A DNA stretch of 23,602 bases from CAYFJO01 sp964343305 (GTDB lineage: Bacteria; Planctomycetota; Planctomycetia; Pirellulales; Pirellulaceae). The translations under genes were made by a program, and so were the position numbers. The stretch covers positions 1 to 23,602 of the forward strand of contig CAYFJO010000145.1 in the NCBI GenBank assembly GCA_964343305.1. Reading direction: 5' to 3'. Of the stretch, positions 15,598-23,088 are shown piece after piece; positions within the stretch are counted from its first letter, which is position 1, and the number at the start of each line of letters is the position of its first letter. The notes beneath the pieces are model-generated. The model was given only the letters and a program-made list of their open reading frames with translations. It made no database searches and was not told the origin of the DNA.

Positions 15598-15891
15598 ATG
15601 GAGCGCTTTCCGGTGACGAAGTTAGACTATCGCAATATTGAGAAGAATCCCAAAAGGTGTGGCGGGCGAGCTACTGTGGCGGGAACGCGAATTCGCGTTT
15701 GTACAATTTTGGCGTGTTACCGCCAGGGCATGACCGTTGAGGAGATCGTGCAGCAGTATTCCCATTTGCGCCCGGCCGATGTGCACGACGCTTTGGCCTA
15801 TGCCTACGATCATGCCGAAGAGATCGAAGCGGACCTTGCGGATGACGACGAAGACGCTGTGCAAAAAAAATGGTCCGGCAGCAAGGAATAG
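15598..15891 (+). CDS. DUF433 family antitoxin-like protein
   Basis: 97 residues. The core GGRATVAGTRIRVCTILACYRQGMTVEEIVQQY (about 22-54) is the DUF433 (VapB-like, winged-helix) signature, followed by HLRPADVHDALAYAYDH. DUF433 proteins are often encoded directly before a DUF5615 protein, and the two are predicted to be a toxin-antitoxin pair. The C-terminus is very acidic (EEIEADLADDDEDAVQKK) and could be the part that binds the partner. The start is uncertain. The ATG at 15598 has no visible ribosome binding site, while an in-frame GTG at 15613 has GGAG about 9 bases before it and would remove five residues. The stop is 3 bases before the start of the next gene, so the two are coupled. Confidence 0.85.
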   Translation: MERFPVTKLDYRNIEKNPKRCGGRATVAGTRIRVCTILACYRQGMTVEEIVQQYSHLRPADVHDALAYAYDHAEEIEADLADDDEDAVQKKWSGSKE

Positions 15892-15894
15892 TCC

Positions 15895-16245
15895 GTGGCG
15901 GCGATACGGTTCTTCACCGATGAAGATGTTTATCGTGCGATAGCTGAAAAACTGTGCGAAGCTGGCTACGACGCCGTTTCGACACCGGATGTGGATCGAC
16001 TTGGCGAGCATGACGAGTCGCAGTTGCAGTGGGCCGCTCAAGAGGGACGGGCGTTGATCACGTTCAACGTGGCGGACTTTGCTCGGCTTCATCACCAGTG
16101 GATGGATGCGTCGCGACACCATGCAGGAATGATCGGTTCCAGGCAGCGTCCGATCGGTGATGTCATGCGGCGTTTGCTCAACTTGGTCAACACGCTTGAA
16201 GCAGATGAGATGCAAGATCGGTTGGAGTTTCTCAGCAATTGGTGA
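15895..16245 (+). CDS. DUF5615 PIN-like toxin candidate
   Basis: 116 residues, start GTG with AAGGA about 7 bases upstream, overlapping the end of the antitoxin gene. The N-terminal FFTDEDVYRAIAEKL and the ITFNVADFARLHHQW motif (about residues 56-70) are typical of DUF5615 (Mut7-C-like) proteins of the PIN-domain superfamily. D9, E10, D11, D40 and D61 are candidate metal ligands of the nuclease site. The order, antitoxin first and toxin 3 bases later, matches DUF433-DUF5615 pairs. If active, it would be an RNase toxin; this is inferred from the fold. The full acidic set is present, so it appears intact. Confidence 0.85.
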   Translation: MAAIRFFTDEDVYRAIAEKLCEAGYDAVSTPDVDRLGEHDESQLQWAAQEGRALITFNVADFARLHHQWMDASRHHAGMIGSRQRPIGDVMRRLLNLVNTLEADEMQDRLEFLSNW

Positions 16246-16285
16246 ATGGCGCGTCCAGGTAGTTTGCTTAGTCACTCAACGATTT

Positions 16286-17632
16286 CTAGGGCTTGGTTGA
16301 TGTGCCGTCGAGCCGTCGTAGGTTGCCCCACTTCAGATCAAACGGCGGGTCGTCTTCGATGGGGAACTTGGCGGCCAGTTTTTCGTCGAGGTCGATGCCT
16401 AATCCCGGCATGTCGTTGGCCCAGTAGTAGCCGTCGCGTAGTTCCGGGCAGCCGGGAAACACTGCTTGTTCGTTCTCGGTGAAGTTGCGGGCTTCTTGAA
16501 TGCCAAAGTTCGGTGTGGCCAGGTCGAGGTGCACGTTGGCCGCGTGTCCGACTGGTGAAACGTCCCCGGGACCATGCCAGGCGGTTCGCACGGCAAAGAA
16601 CTCGCACATGGCAGCCATTTTGCGTGCAGCCGTCAAACCGCCGATCTGCGAAATGTGCACGCGGATGAAATCGATCAGGCGGTCTTTGACCAGGCCCGTC
16701 CATTCGTGTGGACTGTTAAACAACTCGCCCATGGCAATCGGCGTACTCGCCTGTTGCCGCAAGTGTTTGAAATAGCCGATGTCTTCGGGACTGAACGGGT
16801 CTTCGAGGAAGAACAGTCGATACGGCTCCAGGTCCTTGGCCAGTTGAATGGCCAGGATCGGTGGCACGCGTTCGTGCACATCGTGTAACAGTTCCACTTC
16901 TTTGCCGACGGTGGTTCTGAGGTGTTCGAAAAGTTTCGGCACGGCTCGGACATACGGCCGCGGTTCCCACACGCGCGTGCGACGGTTTTCGGGAATCGAC
17001 TCGTCGTCGCCTGTCTTGCCGCGTGCTCCATAAGTGGCCAGGCCTTCGACGGCAACTTGGGCGCGGACGTGACGTTGACCCTGCTCGATGTACTTGCGGA
17101 CCTCGTCCTCGACTTCCTTGAATGAACTGCCGTTTGCGTGGCGATAGGTATCGACTGCTTTGCGACATTTGCCGCCGAACAATTCGTACAGCGGCAAGCC
17201 GGCTCGTTTGCCGAGGATGTCCCACAACGCCTGGTCCACGCCACTCATCGCGTTGTACAACACTGGGCCGTTCCGCCAATAAGAACTGACGAACGACGAT
17301 TGCCAGGTGTCTTCGATCTTGCTCGGATCCTTGCCAATCAGAAACGGCCGTAGGTAACGATCGACGGCGGTTTCGACGACGCGGGCTCGTTGTGTGAACG
17401 TCGCACATCCCAAACCATACAGTCCCGGTTCGCTGGTCATCACCTTGACGACCACCAGCCGAATGCCCGCCGGCGCGGTGAGAATGGTCTTGACATCCGT
17501 GACTTTCAGCGGAGCCAATTTCTTCGCTTGGGCCGCTTGCGCACATGACGTAATCAAGTCAGGAAACATGGCAGAGAGTGCCGAACCTCCCGCAGCCATC
17601 GTACATCCGGTCAACCAATTTCGTCGATTCAT
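16286..17632 (-). CDS. Exported enolase-superfamily enzyme resembling D-mannonate dehydratase (ManD/RspA)
   Basis: 448 residues from the ATG at 17632 (AAGGA upstream); 17 extra upstream codons are not needed. It starts MNRRNWLTG with a hydrophobic stretch, a twin-arginine signal. The remainder is a mandelate racemase/muconate lactonizing fold. The ligands are D251 (HDVHER), E277 (LEDPF) and E303 (GELF); H253, H353 (WHGPGD), D357 and E380 are also in place. The spacing of these residues (+2, +26, +52, +102, +106, +129 from D251) equals that of ManD as I recall it (D210, H212, E236, E262, H312, D316, E339). YRHANG and SQIGGLTAARKMA also fit. ManD converts D-mannonate to 2-keto-3-deoxygluconate; many relatives act on D-gluconate or have little activity. 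The gene is divergent from a tctC gene and convergent with the toxin gene. Confidence 0.85.
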   Translation of the reverse strand: MNRRNWLTGCTMAAGGSALSAMFPDLITSCAQAAQAKKLAPLKVTDVKTILTAPAGIRLVVVKVMTSEPGLYGLGCATFTQRARVVETAVDRYLRPFLIGKDPSKIEDTWQSSFVSSYWRNGPVLYNAMSGVDQALWDILGKRAGLPLYELFGGKCRKAVDTYRHANGSSFKEVEDEVRKYIEQGQRHVRAQVAVEGLATYGARGKTGDDESIPENRRTRVWEPRPYVRAVPKLFEHLRTTVGKEVELLHDVHERVPPILAIQLAKDLEPYRLFFLEDPFSPEDIGYFKHLRQQASTPIAMGELFNSPHEWTGLVKDRLIDFIRVHISQIGGLTAARKMAAMCEFFAVRTAWHGPGDVSPVGHAANVHLDLATPNFGIQEARNFTENEQAVFPGCPELRDGYYWANDMPGLGIDLDEKLAAKFPIEDDPPFDLKWGNLRRLDGTSTKP

Positions 17633-17729
17633 GATCCTTGCCTTTCCTGCAACGTCGAGGGGAATGTTCAAACGACTGACCACCGACTATTCTGGTCTGG
17701 AAACTCGGTAAAATCCAACGGTGGCTGCG

Positions 17730-18683
17730 ATGCAAAAGTTTTTGGAGACCTTTTTCCTTCTATGTCTGGCGTTTTCGTTGACCGGCTGTGGAGAGCCAAC
17801 GAAAAACGTGACGATTATCTGCCCGTGGGCTCCCGGCGGCGGGACCGATCGGTTGTCGCGGTTCTGGGCCGCGGCGTTGGAAAAGGAATTCGGCAAGCCG
17901 TTTGTTGTCGTGAACAAGACCGGCGGCAGCGGCGCGGTGGGGCACAAAGCCGGTTCGTCCGCAAGACCGGACGGAAACACCATTACGATGATCACCGTCG
18001 AACTGAGCACGATGCACCACATGGGCATCCCCGGCGGAACGCATGAAGACTTCAAGGCCGTTCTGCAAATGAACGCCGATGCGGCGGCGATCATGGTTCG
18101 CAAAGATGCGCCGTGGCAGTCGCTCGCGGAGTTGCTGGATCACATCAAGGCAAATCCGGGCAAAGTGAAGATGTCCGGCACGGCGACCGGAGGCGTCTGG
18201 GATTTGGCACGAGCTGGCCTGTTAAGCAAAGTGGACTTGCCGGTCGATTCGGTCGTGTGGGTTCCCGCCAAAGGTGCCGGGCCGTCGTTGGTCGAACTTT
18301 TGGGCGGTCACATCGACGCCGTTTGCTGTAGCGTTCCCGAAGCCGCCACGCAAATTGAAGCTGGCGAGTTGCGCGCGTTGGCCGTGATGTCCGAAGAACC
18401 GCTGGCCGAGTTTCCGGACATTCCGATCGTCAAGCCGGACATCGATTGGGTCGCCGTCGGCTGGCGGGGACTTGCCGTTCCAAAAGACACGCCGGACGAA
18501 ATCGTCGACCAGATCGCGGCCAAGTGCCGAAAGATCGCCGAGTCTGCCGAGTTCAAAGACTTCATGAAGAAAAACGGTTTTTCCATCGTCATTCGCGAGC
18601 GAGAAGAGTTCGCAAAGTTTCTCGCCGAACAAGACAAACAGTGGAAACCGGTTGTCGAAGCGGCCGGGTACGCACAACAGTGA
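17730..18683 (+). CDS. tctC: Tripartite tricarboxylate transporter substrate-binding lipoprotein (TctC)
   Basis: 317 residues from the ATG at 17730. GGTGG lies about 5 bases before it; a GTG at 17721 is less likely. The N-terminus is a lipoprotein signal with lipobox LTGC (C20). The mature protein has the Bug/TctC pattern PWAPGGGTDRLSRFW and VVVNKTGGSGAVGHK, with family blocks KVKMSGTATGGVWDL and the GAGPSLVELLGGHIDAV stretch. Solute-binding proteins of this family trap carboxylates such as citrate or other organic acids in the periplasm for the TctAB permease. The neighbouring ManD-like gene is divergent with only 97 bases between the starts, so the acid bound may be a sugar acid; that is inference. 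It is coupled to tctB by a GTGA overlap. Confidence 0.9.
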   Translation: MQKFLETFFLLCLAFSLTGCGEPTKNVTIICPWAPGGGTDRLSRFWAAALEKEFGKPFVVVNKTGGSGAVGHKAGSSARPDGNTITMITVELSTMHHMGIPGGTHEDFKAVLQMNADAAAIMVRKDAPWQSLAELLDHIKANPGKVKMSGTATGGVWDLARAGLLSKVDLPVDSVVWVPAKGAGPSLVELLGGHIDAVCCSVPEAATQIEAGELRALAVMSEEPLAEFPDIPIVKPDIDWVAVGWRGLAVPKDTPDEIVDQIAAKCRKIAESAEFKDFMKKNGFSIVIREREEFAKFLAEQDKQWKPVVEAAGYAQQ

Positions 18684-19132
18684 AACCAATCGACGAACAC
18701 TCAGGCAACTTGTCACTGGCATTGGCACTGCTGTTGGTCCCGTTGTTCTTTCTCATTTTCGCTTTTGAAATTCGTCAAACGGCGGTGACGCAAGAGGGCA
18801 ACATCGGGCCACGCGTTCTTCCCATTGTGCTGTGCATTTGCCTGTTGCTGGGCGGCATCGTGGAACTCGTGAAGTGGTCCTGGCACGCGGATGCCCGGAC
18901 ATTTAACCTTGCCTCGTCGATTATTGCCATCGCGATGTTCATCGCGGCGATTTCTGTCGTTGGATTTACCGTCAGCGCGTGGATCTTCGCCGTGGCCTTT
19001 ATGCTTCGCCTGAAAACACGGTTGTGGATGGCCGTCGTCTCCGCGACGGTGCTTGTGTTGTGCACGAAATTCTTGTTTTATCACCTGTTCAAAGTTCAAC
19101 TACCTGGCGGACACTTCGAATTGCCAATTTAG
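18680..19132 (+). CDS. tctB: Tripartite tricarboxylate transporter small membrane subunit (TctB)
   Basis: 150 residues from the GTG at 18680, which overlaps the tctC stop as GTGA. A longer in-frame reading from 18446 would run through tctC and is not real. Four hydrophobic segments are visible: LALALLLVPLFFLIFAF, VLPIVLCICLLLGGIVEL, IIAIAMFIAAISVVGFTV and AVVSATVLVLCTKFLFYHLF. This fits the TctB four-helix fold, as does the E-G-N-I-G-P-R-V-L-P motif in the first loop. TctB partners with the 12-helix TctA, but the gene that follows is a VOC protein and no TctA is in the window. Confidence 0.85.
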   Translation: MKPIDEHSGNLSLALALLLVPLFFLIFAFEIRQTAVTQEGNIGPRVLPIVLCICLLLGGIVELVKWSWHADARTFNLASSIIAIAMFIAAISVVGFTVSAWIFAVAFMLRLKTRLWMAVVSATVLVLCTKFLFYHLFKVQLPGGHFELPI

Positions 19133-19141
19133 GAGAGCAAC

Positions 19142-19498
19142 ATGATTCGAGGCGTTCACACGATGTTCTATTCGTCCGAGCCGGAAGCGTTGCGGGCCTT
19201 CTTGCGCGACAAACTTGGGTTCACATCATTTACCGACACGGGGGATGGCTGGCTGATTTTCGACCTGCCCGAAGCCGACATGGGCGTGCATCCGACGGAC
19301 AACGCAAGTTCGCCGCCGGGCACTCACGCCATCTCCTTCTATTGCGACGACATCGAAGCCACCGTCGCCGAGTTAAAGCAACGCGACGTCGAGTTTACGG
19401 CAGAAATTGAGGACTACGGATTCGGTCTGGTCACCTATCTCAAAATGCCCGGCGAGGTCGTCGTGCAGTTGTATCAGCCGCATTACAGCAAGGGATAG
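19142..19498 (+). CDS. VOC (glyoxalase/dioxygenase) superfamily protein
   Basis: 118 residues, ATG with AGGAGA 7 bases upstream. The single-domain VOC fold shows as beta-alpha-beta repeats: GVHTMFYSSEPEALRAFLRDKLGF, then DLPEADMGVHP, THAISFYCDDIEATVAELKQRDVEF and YLKMPGEVVVQLYQPHY. H6 and the H in THAISF are possible metal ligands. The Glu usual at the last site (ELYE) is Gln here (QLYQ), so metal binding may be altered. The gene is 9 bases after tctB and probably in the same operon. Its stop is 3 bases from the stop of the convergent deacylase. Members range from glyoxalases and epimerases to resistance proteins; the role is unknown. Confidence 0.88.
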   Translation: MIRGVHTMFYSSEPEALRAFLRDKLGFTSFTDTGDGWLIFDLPEADMGVHPTDNASSPPGTHAISFYCDDIEATVAELKQRDVEFTAEIEDYGFGLVTYLKMPGEVVVQLYQPHYSKG

Positions 19499-19501
19499 AA
19501 G

Positions 19502-21094
19502 CTACAATTCTTTTCCGTTGTACTTGAGAAATCGTCCCGGAAATCGATCGTCGTTTACGGAAACGACTTCGCCACCTTCGATGATTGGTTGACCGTTTAC
19601 CAAAACATGTTCGATACCAGACGTGAACTGATGTGGAGTTGAGTAAGTTGCATGATCACCGACTGTCGTTGGATCGAACACCACCACATCGGCAAAATTG
19701 TCCTGCTGGATGGCTCCGCGATTCTGTAATCCAAATCTTCCGGCCGTTTTTCCGGTTTGTTTGTGGACGGCGTCCTCCAATGAGAATAGATTCCAATCTC
19801 GCACACTGGGTCCAAGCAGCCGTCCGCTTGATCCGTAGACGCGCGGATGCACCGTCGAGTCGGGGAAGTAGATCCCGTCGCTGCCCATCATGTACAAATC
19901 GTGCTGAAGAAACGGCCGAATCAAGAGGTCGTCGCCTTCGTCCATGACGCAGAGCACGGCGAGTTGTTCGTCGATTAGCAACTGGCACAAGGCGTCCGCT
20001 GGTTCCAGCCCCGTTTCGCTGATGAAAGCGCTCAGTGTTTTGCCGACGCGTTGTGCATTCTTGTCGCTGCCAACCCAGGCGAGAATCACGTGATCCAGGT
20101 CGAGTCGATAGGCGTCCAGTCCTTCGGCAAAACGATGACGAATCTCGGGGTCGTTCAACTTCTCCCATGCGGAAAGCGGGCCATCGACCCAAACATCATA
20201 GGGCAACAGGTAGCTGAGCATCGTCGAACCGGGTTGATACGGATAGACGTCGAAGGAAAAATCCACTTCGTGCCGCGCGACGTTGTCGATGTAGCTCAAC
20301 ACTTCTTCGATTTGCGATGTAGTTTGTGCCTTGAGATGTGAAATGTGAACGGACACGCCGGCGCGACGACCGATCTCGACGGCTTCCTTTAATGCCGGCA
20401 GTAACGTCTTCTTGTACCGTGCGTGCGTGACGTACAGTCCGTTGAACTCCGCCATCGCCGTACAAGCCTCGGCCAATTCGTCAGTCGTCGAAAAGCATTG
20501 CACGATGTAATCAAGCCCCGTCGACAGGCCCACCGCGCCCGCTTCCATGCCACGGCGGATTTCGAGTTGAATTTGCCGCATTTGATAATCGTCCACCGCG
20601 TGCCGTCCCCAGCCGCAGACCATCGACCGGAGATTGGCATACGGAATGTGCGTCATCACGTTCTGCACGTTGCAGCCGTCGATTGCCGACATGAATTCTT
20701 CCAGCGTTTGCCAGCCTTGATATTCGTCCGGCTCCAGCGCGTTTAAGGCTCGCAGATAAAACACCCATTGGTCGGCCGTGAACTGGTTGACTGGTGCATA
20801 GGAAATGCCGTCGGCCGCCAGCACTTCGGTGGTGAAACCTTGTTTTGTTTTGGCTTCCAAGTGCGAACGCTTGATCATCCACCCGTCGCTGTGGTTGTGG
20901 ACGTCGATGAACCCGGGTGCCACAATCCGCTGGGACGCATCGATGCGATGCCGAGCTTCTGCGTCGCCAAGGTCCCCGACGGCCCCAATGCGATCGCCGT
21001 GGATGCCAACATCGGCCCGAAAACGCGGCGCACGCGTGCCATCTATCACCTCACCGCCAACAATCAAATAATCGAACAACGCAGGCTCCTTCAT
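19502..21094 (-). CDS. N-acyl-D-amino-acid deacylase family amidohydrolase
   Basis: 530 residues, the normal length for the family. The N-terminal beta part (FDYLIVGGEVIDGT) is followed by PGFIDVHNHSD with H66 and H68, then TTEVLAADGISYAP, VTHARYK (H224), VHISHLK (H253) and MGSDGIYF (D406), and a C-terminal beta segment (DNFADVVVFDP). These are metal ligands of the D-aminoacylase group of the amidohydrolase superfamily. In classical D-aminoacylase a Cys lies in the GNCG motif; here AADG gives an Asp (D95) instead. The enzyme would remove acyl groups from D-amino acids or similar amides. The ATG has no clear Shine-Dalgarno, and a hairpin lies 6-25 bases upstream. The gene is convergent with the tct-VOC operon and 111 bases downstream of the glycosyltransferase gene on the same strand. 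Confidence 0.88.
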   Translation of the reverse strand: MKEPALFDYLIVGGEVIDGTRAPRFRADVGIHGDRIGAVGDLGDAEARHRIDASQRIVAPGFIDVHNHSDGWMIKRSHLEAKTKQGFTTEVLAADGISYAPVNQFTADQWVFYLRALNALEPDEYQGWQTLEEFMSAIDGCNVQNVMTHIPYANLRSMVCGWGRHAVDDYQMRQIQLEIRRGMEAGAVGLSTGLDYIVQCFSTTDELAEACTAMAEFNGLYVTHARYKKTLLPALKEAVEIGRRAGVSVHISHLKAQTTSQIEEVLSYIDNVARHEVDFSFDVYPYQPGSTMLSYLLPYDVWVDGPLSAWEKLNDPEIRHRFAEGLDAYRLDLDHVILAWVGSDKNAQRVGKTLSAFISETGLEPADALCQLLIDEQLAVLCVMDEGDDLLIRPFLQHDLYMMGSDGIYFPDSTVHPRVYGSSGRLLGPSVRDWNLFSLEDAVHKQTGKTAGRFGLQNRGAIQQDNFADVVVFDPTTVGDHATYSTPHQFTSGIEHVLVNGQPIIEGGEVVSVNDDRFPGRFLKYNGKEL

Positions 21095-21098
21095 AGTA

Positions 21099-21123
21099 GA
21101 ACAAGCGTCGCCGCTTGTTGTTC
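21099..21123. repeat. Short hairpin abutting the deacylase start codon
   Basis: AACAAGCG (21100-21107) and CGCTTGTT (21112-21119) form a perfect 8-bp stem with loop TCGC; an offset GAAC/GTTC extends it. It lies 6-25 bases upstream of the deacylase ATG, the place where a ribosome binding site is expected. It may be a dispersed element, as similar hairpins border neighbouring genes. Confidence 0.5.
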
Positions 21124-21205
21124 AGCAACGAGTTTTGGCAAGCAAGGAAGCTTACCCTACGTTATCAATCAGAGAAGCCATCGTATCGTAAACCACCGGA
21201 ACACT

Positions 21206-22876
21206 CTACGCAGCGTGCGTGCGAATCGCATCGGTTGCTTTTTCCAGAAGTTGGCCAACCGTGCATTGCGGGTCATGGCGTGCAAACCATTCGTTGGAGA
21301 ATTCGTCAGCCGACCGATGGTAGTGCTCGAAATGGTCGACGATCTCGCGAAGCAATTCGGGCACTTGCCCTGGATTTGCCGCGATCAAACCGACCTTGCC
21401 CAGCGGCAGGTGTCCCGTCGGTTGATCGCTCGCGTCAATGAAATTCAGGGTTGCTTTGGCCACCTGAATCGCATCGGTTCCGTAAGGATTTTGCCAACGA
21501 ATCTTCAGCGAATGACACGCATGATGCAAGTGGATTAGGGAATGCATGCGATCGTTGTTGCATCGAGGACCGCAAATCGTCGTGTCGCTTTGAAGTTGTT
21601 TGCCAGTGTCGCCAAATTGGTCGACGGTCAGTTCGATGTGCCGACGATTGTCCGTCTCCAGGCTGATGATGCAATCGGTCGTGGAGGGCGGGACGTTGTT
21701 GCACGGCGCGATATCTGCCGAGGTCTGGCCGTCGATCAAGACTTCAAGATGTTGGTAAATTGGCTCAGAGATTTGTTCCGCCAGCCAACAGCCCGCTGGC
21801 ACAACGACCGGCACGCCCGCCGTCAACATTTCGCCCAACACTCCGGCACGACGGAAATAGTATCGCTGGCGGTCGTACATCAACACACCGACGTCGGCAG
21901 TGCGAATCAGTTCGACGTAGTCGTCGAGTTCCAACGGGTGTTGAACTTGAACGACGCCGGGATGCCCGGACTCGCAGTCGCGAGCTTGAACGACAAGCAT
22001 CGCGCGTTGTTGATCAAATAGATCTGCTGAAATGCGGTCGGCCAGATCGTTGACGATCCGACTGCCTTTTTCTTCGCGCGGCACACCAGCCAAGGTAATT
22101 CGCAACGGCCCTTCGGCGCGACGGCCTTGCTCCGAGGACTTGAATCGCGGATTGACCGGATAAGCCAGCGGCTCAAACAGCGCAACGCCGAGTCGATTGT
22201 ATTGCCGCGCGAGGGGTGCTGAACTCGTGTAAAAGTGCAAGTGATGGTCGCTAGTTTGCGAAACAGCCGTCGTGAAGAAACGGCGCATGCGATCGAGTTG
22301 CTGTCGTTGAGCATCCGCAAATTCGAAACCGTGGTACAGGCTGAAATGAAACTGAACGTGCCAGTGGACTTGTCTTGTCGAGGGCTCGCTATTCAAGAAT
22401 CGGGCGAGGCCCAACAGTTCAATCTCCGACAATGTGGGTACAAAAACATGATCGCCACTGTTTAAGCCGATCGATTCAAACAGTCGTTCAACATCTTTGG
22501 CGAAGCGCTGGATTCTGCGTCGACGCCCCTTTTCGGGATTAGCCCTCTTACGGCCATCGATCCACTGGGAAAAGAACAGTTTCAACTTGTCAAGCCAACA
22601 GAGATCGCCCCGCAGCTCGACCTTGGCTTTTATCTCGTCGGTCTGCAGATCGCGGATGCCGGCCAATTCGGTATAGCGGTTGTATGTGTGATAGCGAAAC
22701 GTCCGCAGCACGCGGCACGCGTCAGGCAACGCATCGCGGCGATCGAAATGGTGATTCGTCGCTAGCACGACTTCGTAGCCAAGCTGCTCAGCGGCGCACA
22801 CGGTGTGATAGTCGTAATCAAAATGGTGCCCGCCGACTGAATCCAACGAGGGATCGAGAATGGTAAACTTCGCCAT
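21206..22876 (-). CDS. GT-B glycosyltransferase (GT4-like) with an inserted segment
   Basis: 556 residues, longer than the usual 350-420 for GT4-type enzymes. The N-terminal Rossmann part starts FTILDPSLDSVGGHHFDYD, with the GGH loop often seen in GT-B enzymes. The C-terminal donor-binding half has LRITLAGVPREEKGSRIV (about 258-274), a DVGVLMYDRQRYYFRRAGVLGEM stretch and TAGVPVVVPAGCWLAEQ. Residues about 372-485 interrupt this half with a beta-rich segment containing several Cys and His (SDTTICGPRCNNDRMHSL). After it, PTGHLPLGKVGLIAANPG resumes the normal end. Acceptor and donor are unknown; the divergent FkbM methyltransferase suggests a role in surface polysaccharide or glycan synthesis. 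The start ATG has no good Shine-Dalgarno. Confidence 0.8.
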   Translation of the reverse strand: MAKFTILDPSLDSVGGHHFDYDYHTVCAAEQLGYEVVLATNHHFDRRDALPDACRVLRTFRYHTYNRYTELAGIRDLQTDEIKAKVELRGDLCWLDKLKLFFSQWIDGRKRANPEKGRRRRIQRFAKDVERLFESIGLNSGDHVFVPTLSEIELLGLARFLNSEPSTRQVHWHVQFHFSLYHGFEFADAQRQQLDRMRRFFTTAVSQTSDHHLHFYTSSAPLARQYNRLGVALFEPLAYPVNPRFKSSEQGRRAEGPLRITLAGVPREEKGSRIVNDLADRISADLFDQQRAMLVVQARDCESGHPGVVQVQHPLELDDYVELIRTADVGVLMYDRQRYYFRRAGVLGEMLTAGVPVVVPAGCWLAEQISEPIYQHLEVLIDGQTSADIAPCNNVPPSTTDCIISLETDNRRHIELTVDQFGDTGKQLQSDTTICGPRCNNDRMHSLIHLHHACHSLKIRWQNPYGTDAIQVAKATLNFIDASDQPTGHLPLGKVGLIAANPGQVPELLREIVDHFEHYHRSADEFSNEWFARHDPQCTVGQLLEKATDAIRTHAA

Positions 22877-22899
22877 GACTTGTGTGACTTGTAAGTTGC

Positions 22900-22931
22900 G
22901 ACATCCGAAGTTTTCTTAAACTTCGGATGTC
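22900..22931. repeat. Hairpin 1 in the glycosyltransferase upstream region
   Basis: GACATCCGAAGTTT (22900-22913) pairs perfectly with AAACTTCGGATGTC (22918-22931) around loop TCTT. It lies 24 bases upstream of the glycosyltransferase start. It shares the TCCGAAG / CTTCGGA core with hairpin 2. Confidence 0.8.
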
Positions 22932-22945
22932 TCGTCTGGAGGTCA

Positions 22946-22977
22946 AACTTCCGAAGTCTAAGAAGACTTCGGAAGTT
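22946..22977. repeat. Hairpin 2 in the glycosyltransferase upstream region
   Basis: AACTTCCGAAGTCT (22946-22959) pairs perfectly with AGACTTCGGAAGTT (22964-22977) around loop AAGA. It is 14 bases after hairpin 1. Both may be a dispersed repeat pair, an operator, or a terminator-like structure between the divergent genes. Confidence 0.8.
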
Positions 22978-23088
22978 GAGCGGCATTTATACCCAACGCT
23001 GGCAACTGCACTCAAGGTCGATTCAACTTGCTGCTATCACCCGAATTTGGTACATCCTCGGCCTGCACAATCCTGAAAGGAGTCCGCC

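Noticed and set aside
15622..16275. A 217-codon minus-strand frame opposite the toxin-antitoxin pair
   Set aside because: Both plus-strand genes have strong family signatures; this reading has none.
16716..17546. A 276-codon open frame opposite or out of frame with the ManD-like gene
   Set aside because: The in-frame product has all the active-site residues of the enolase superfamily; this reading is a shadow with very high Arg content.
18446..18679. An N-terminal extension of TctB to 18446
   Set aside because: It is read out of frame through tctC. The GTGA overlap at 18680 gives a normal TctB length.
20768..21538. A 256-codon open frame on the plus strand crossing the deacylase start and glycosyltransferase end
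   Set aside because: It spans two well-supported genes and the hairpin, with no family motif.
22900..22977. The hairpin pair as a CRISPR array
   Set aside because: There are only two units, both self-complementary, with no equal spacers and no cas genes nearby.
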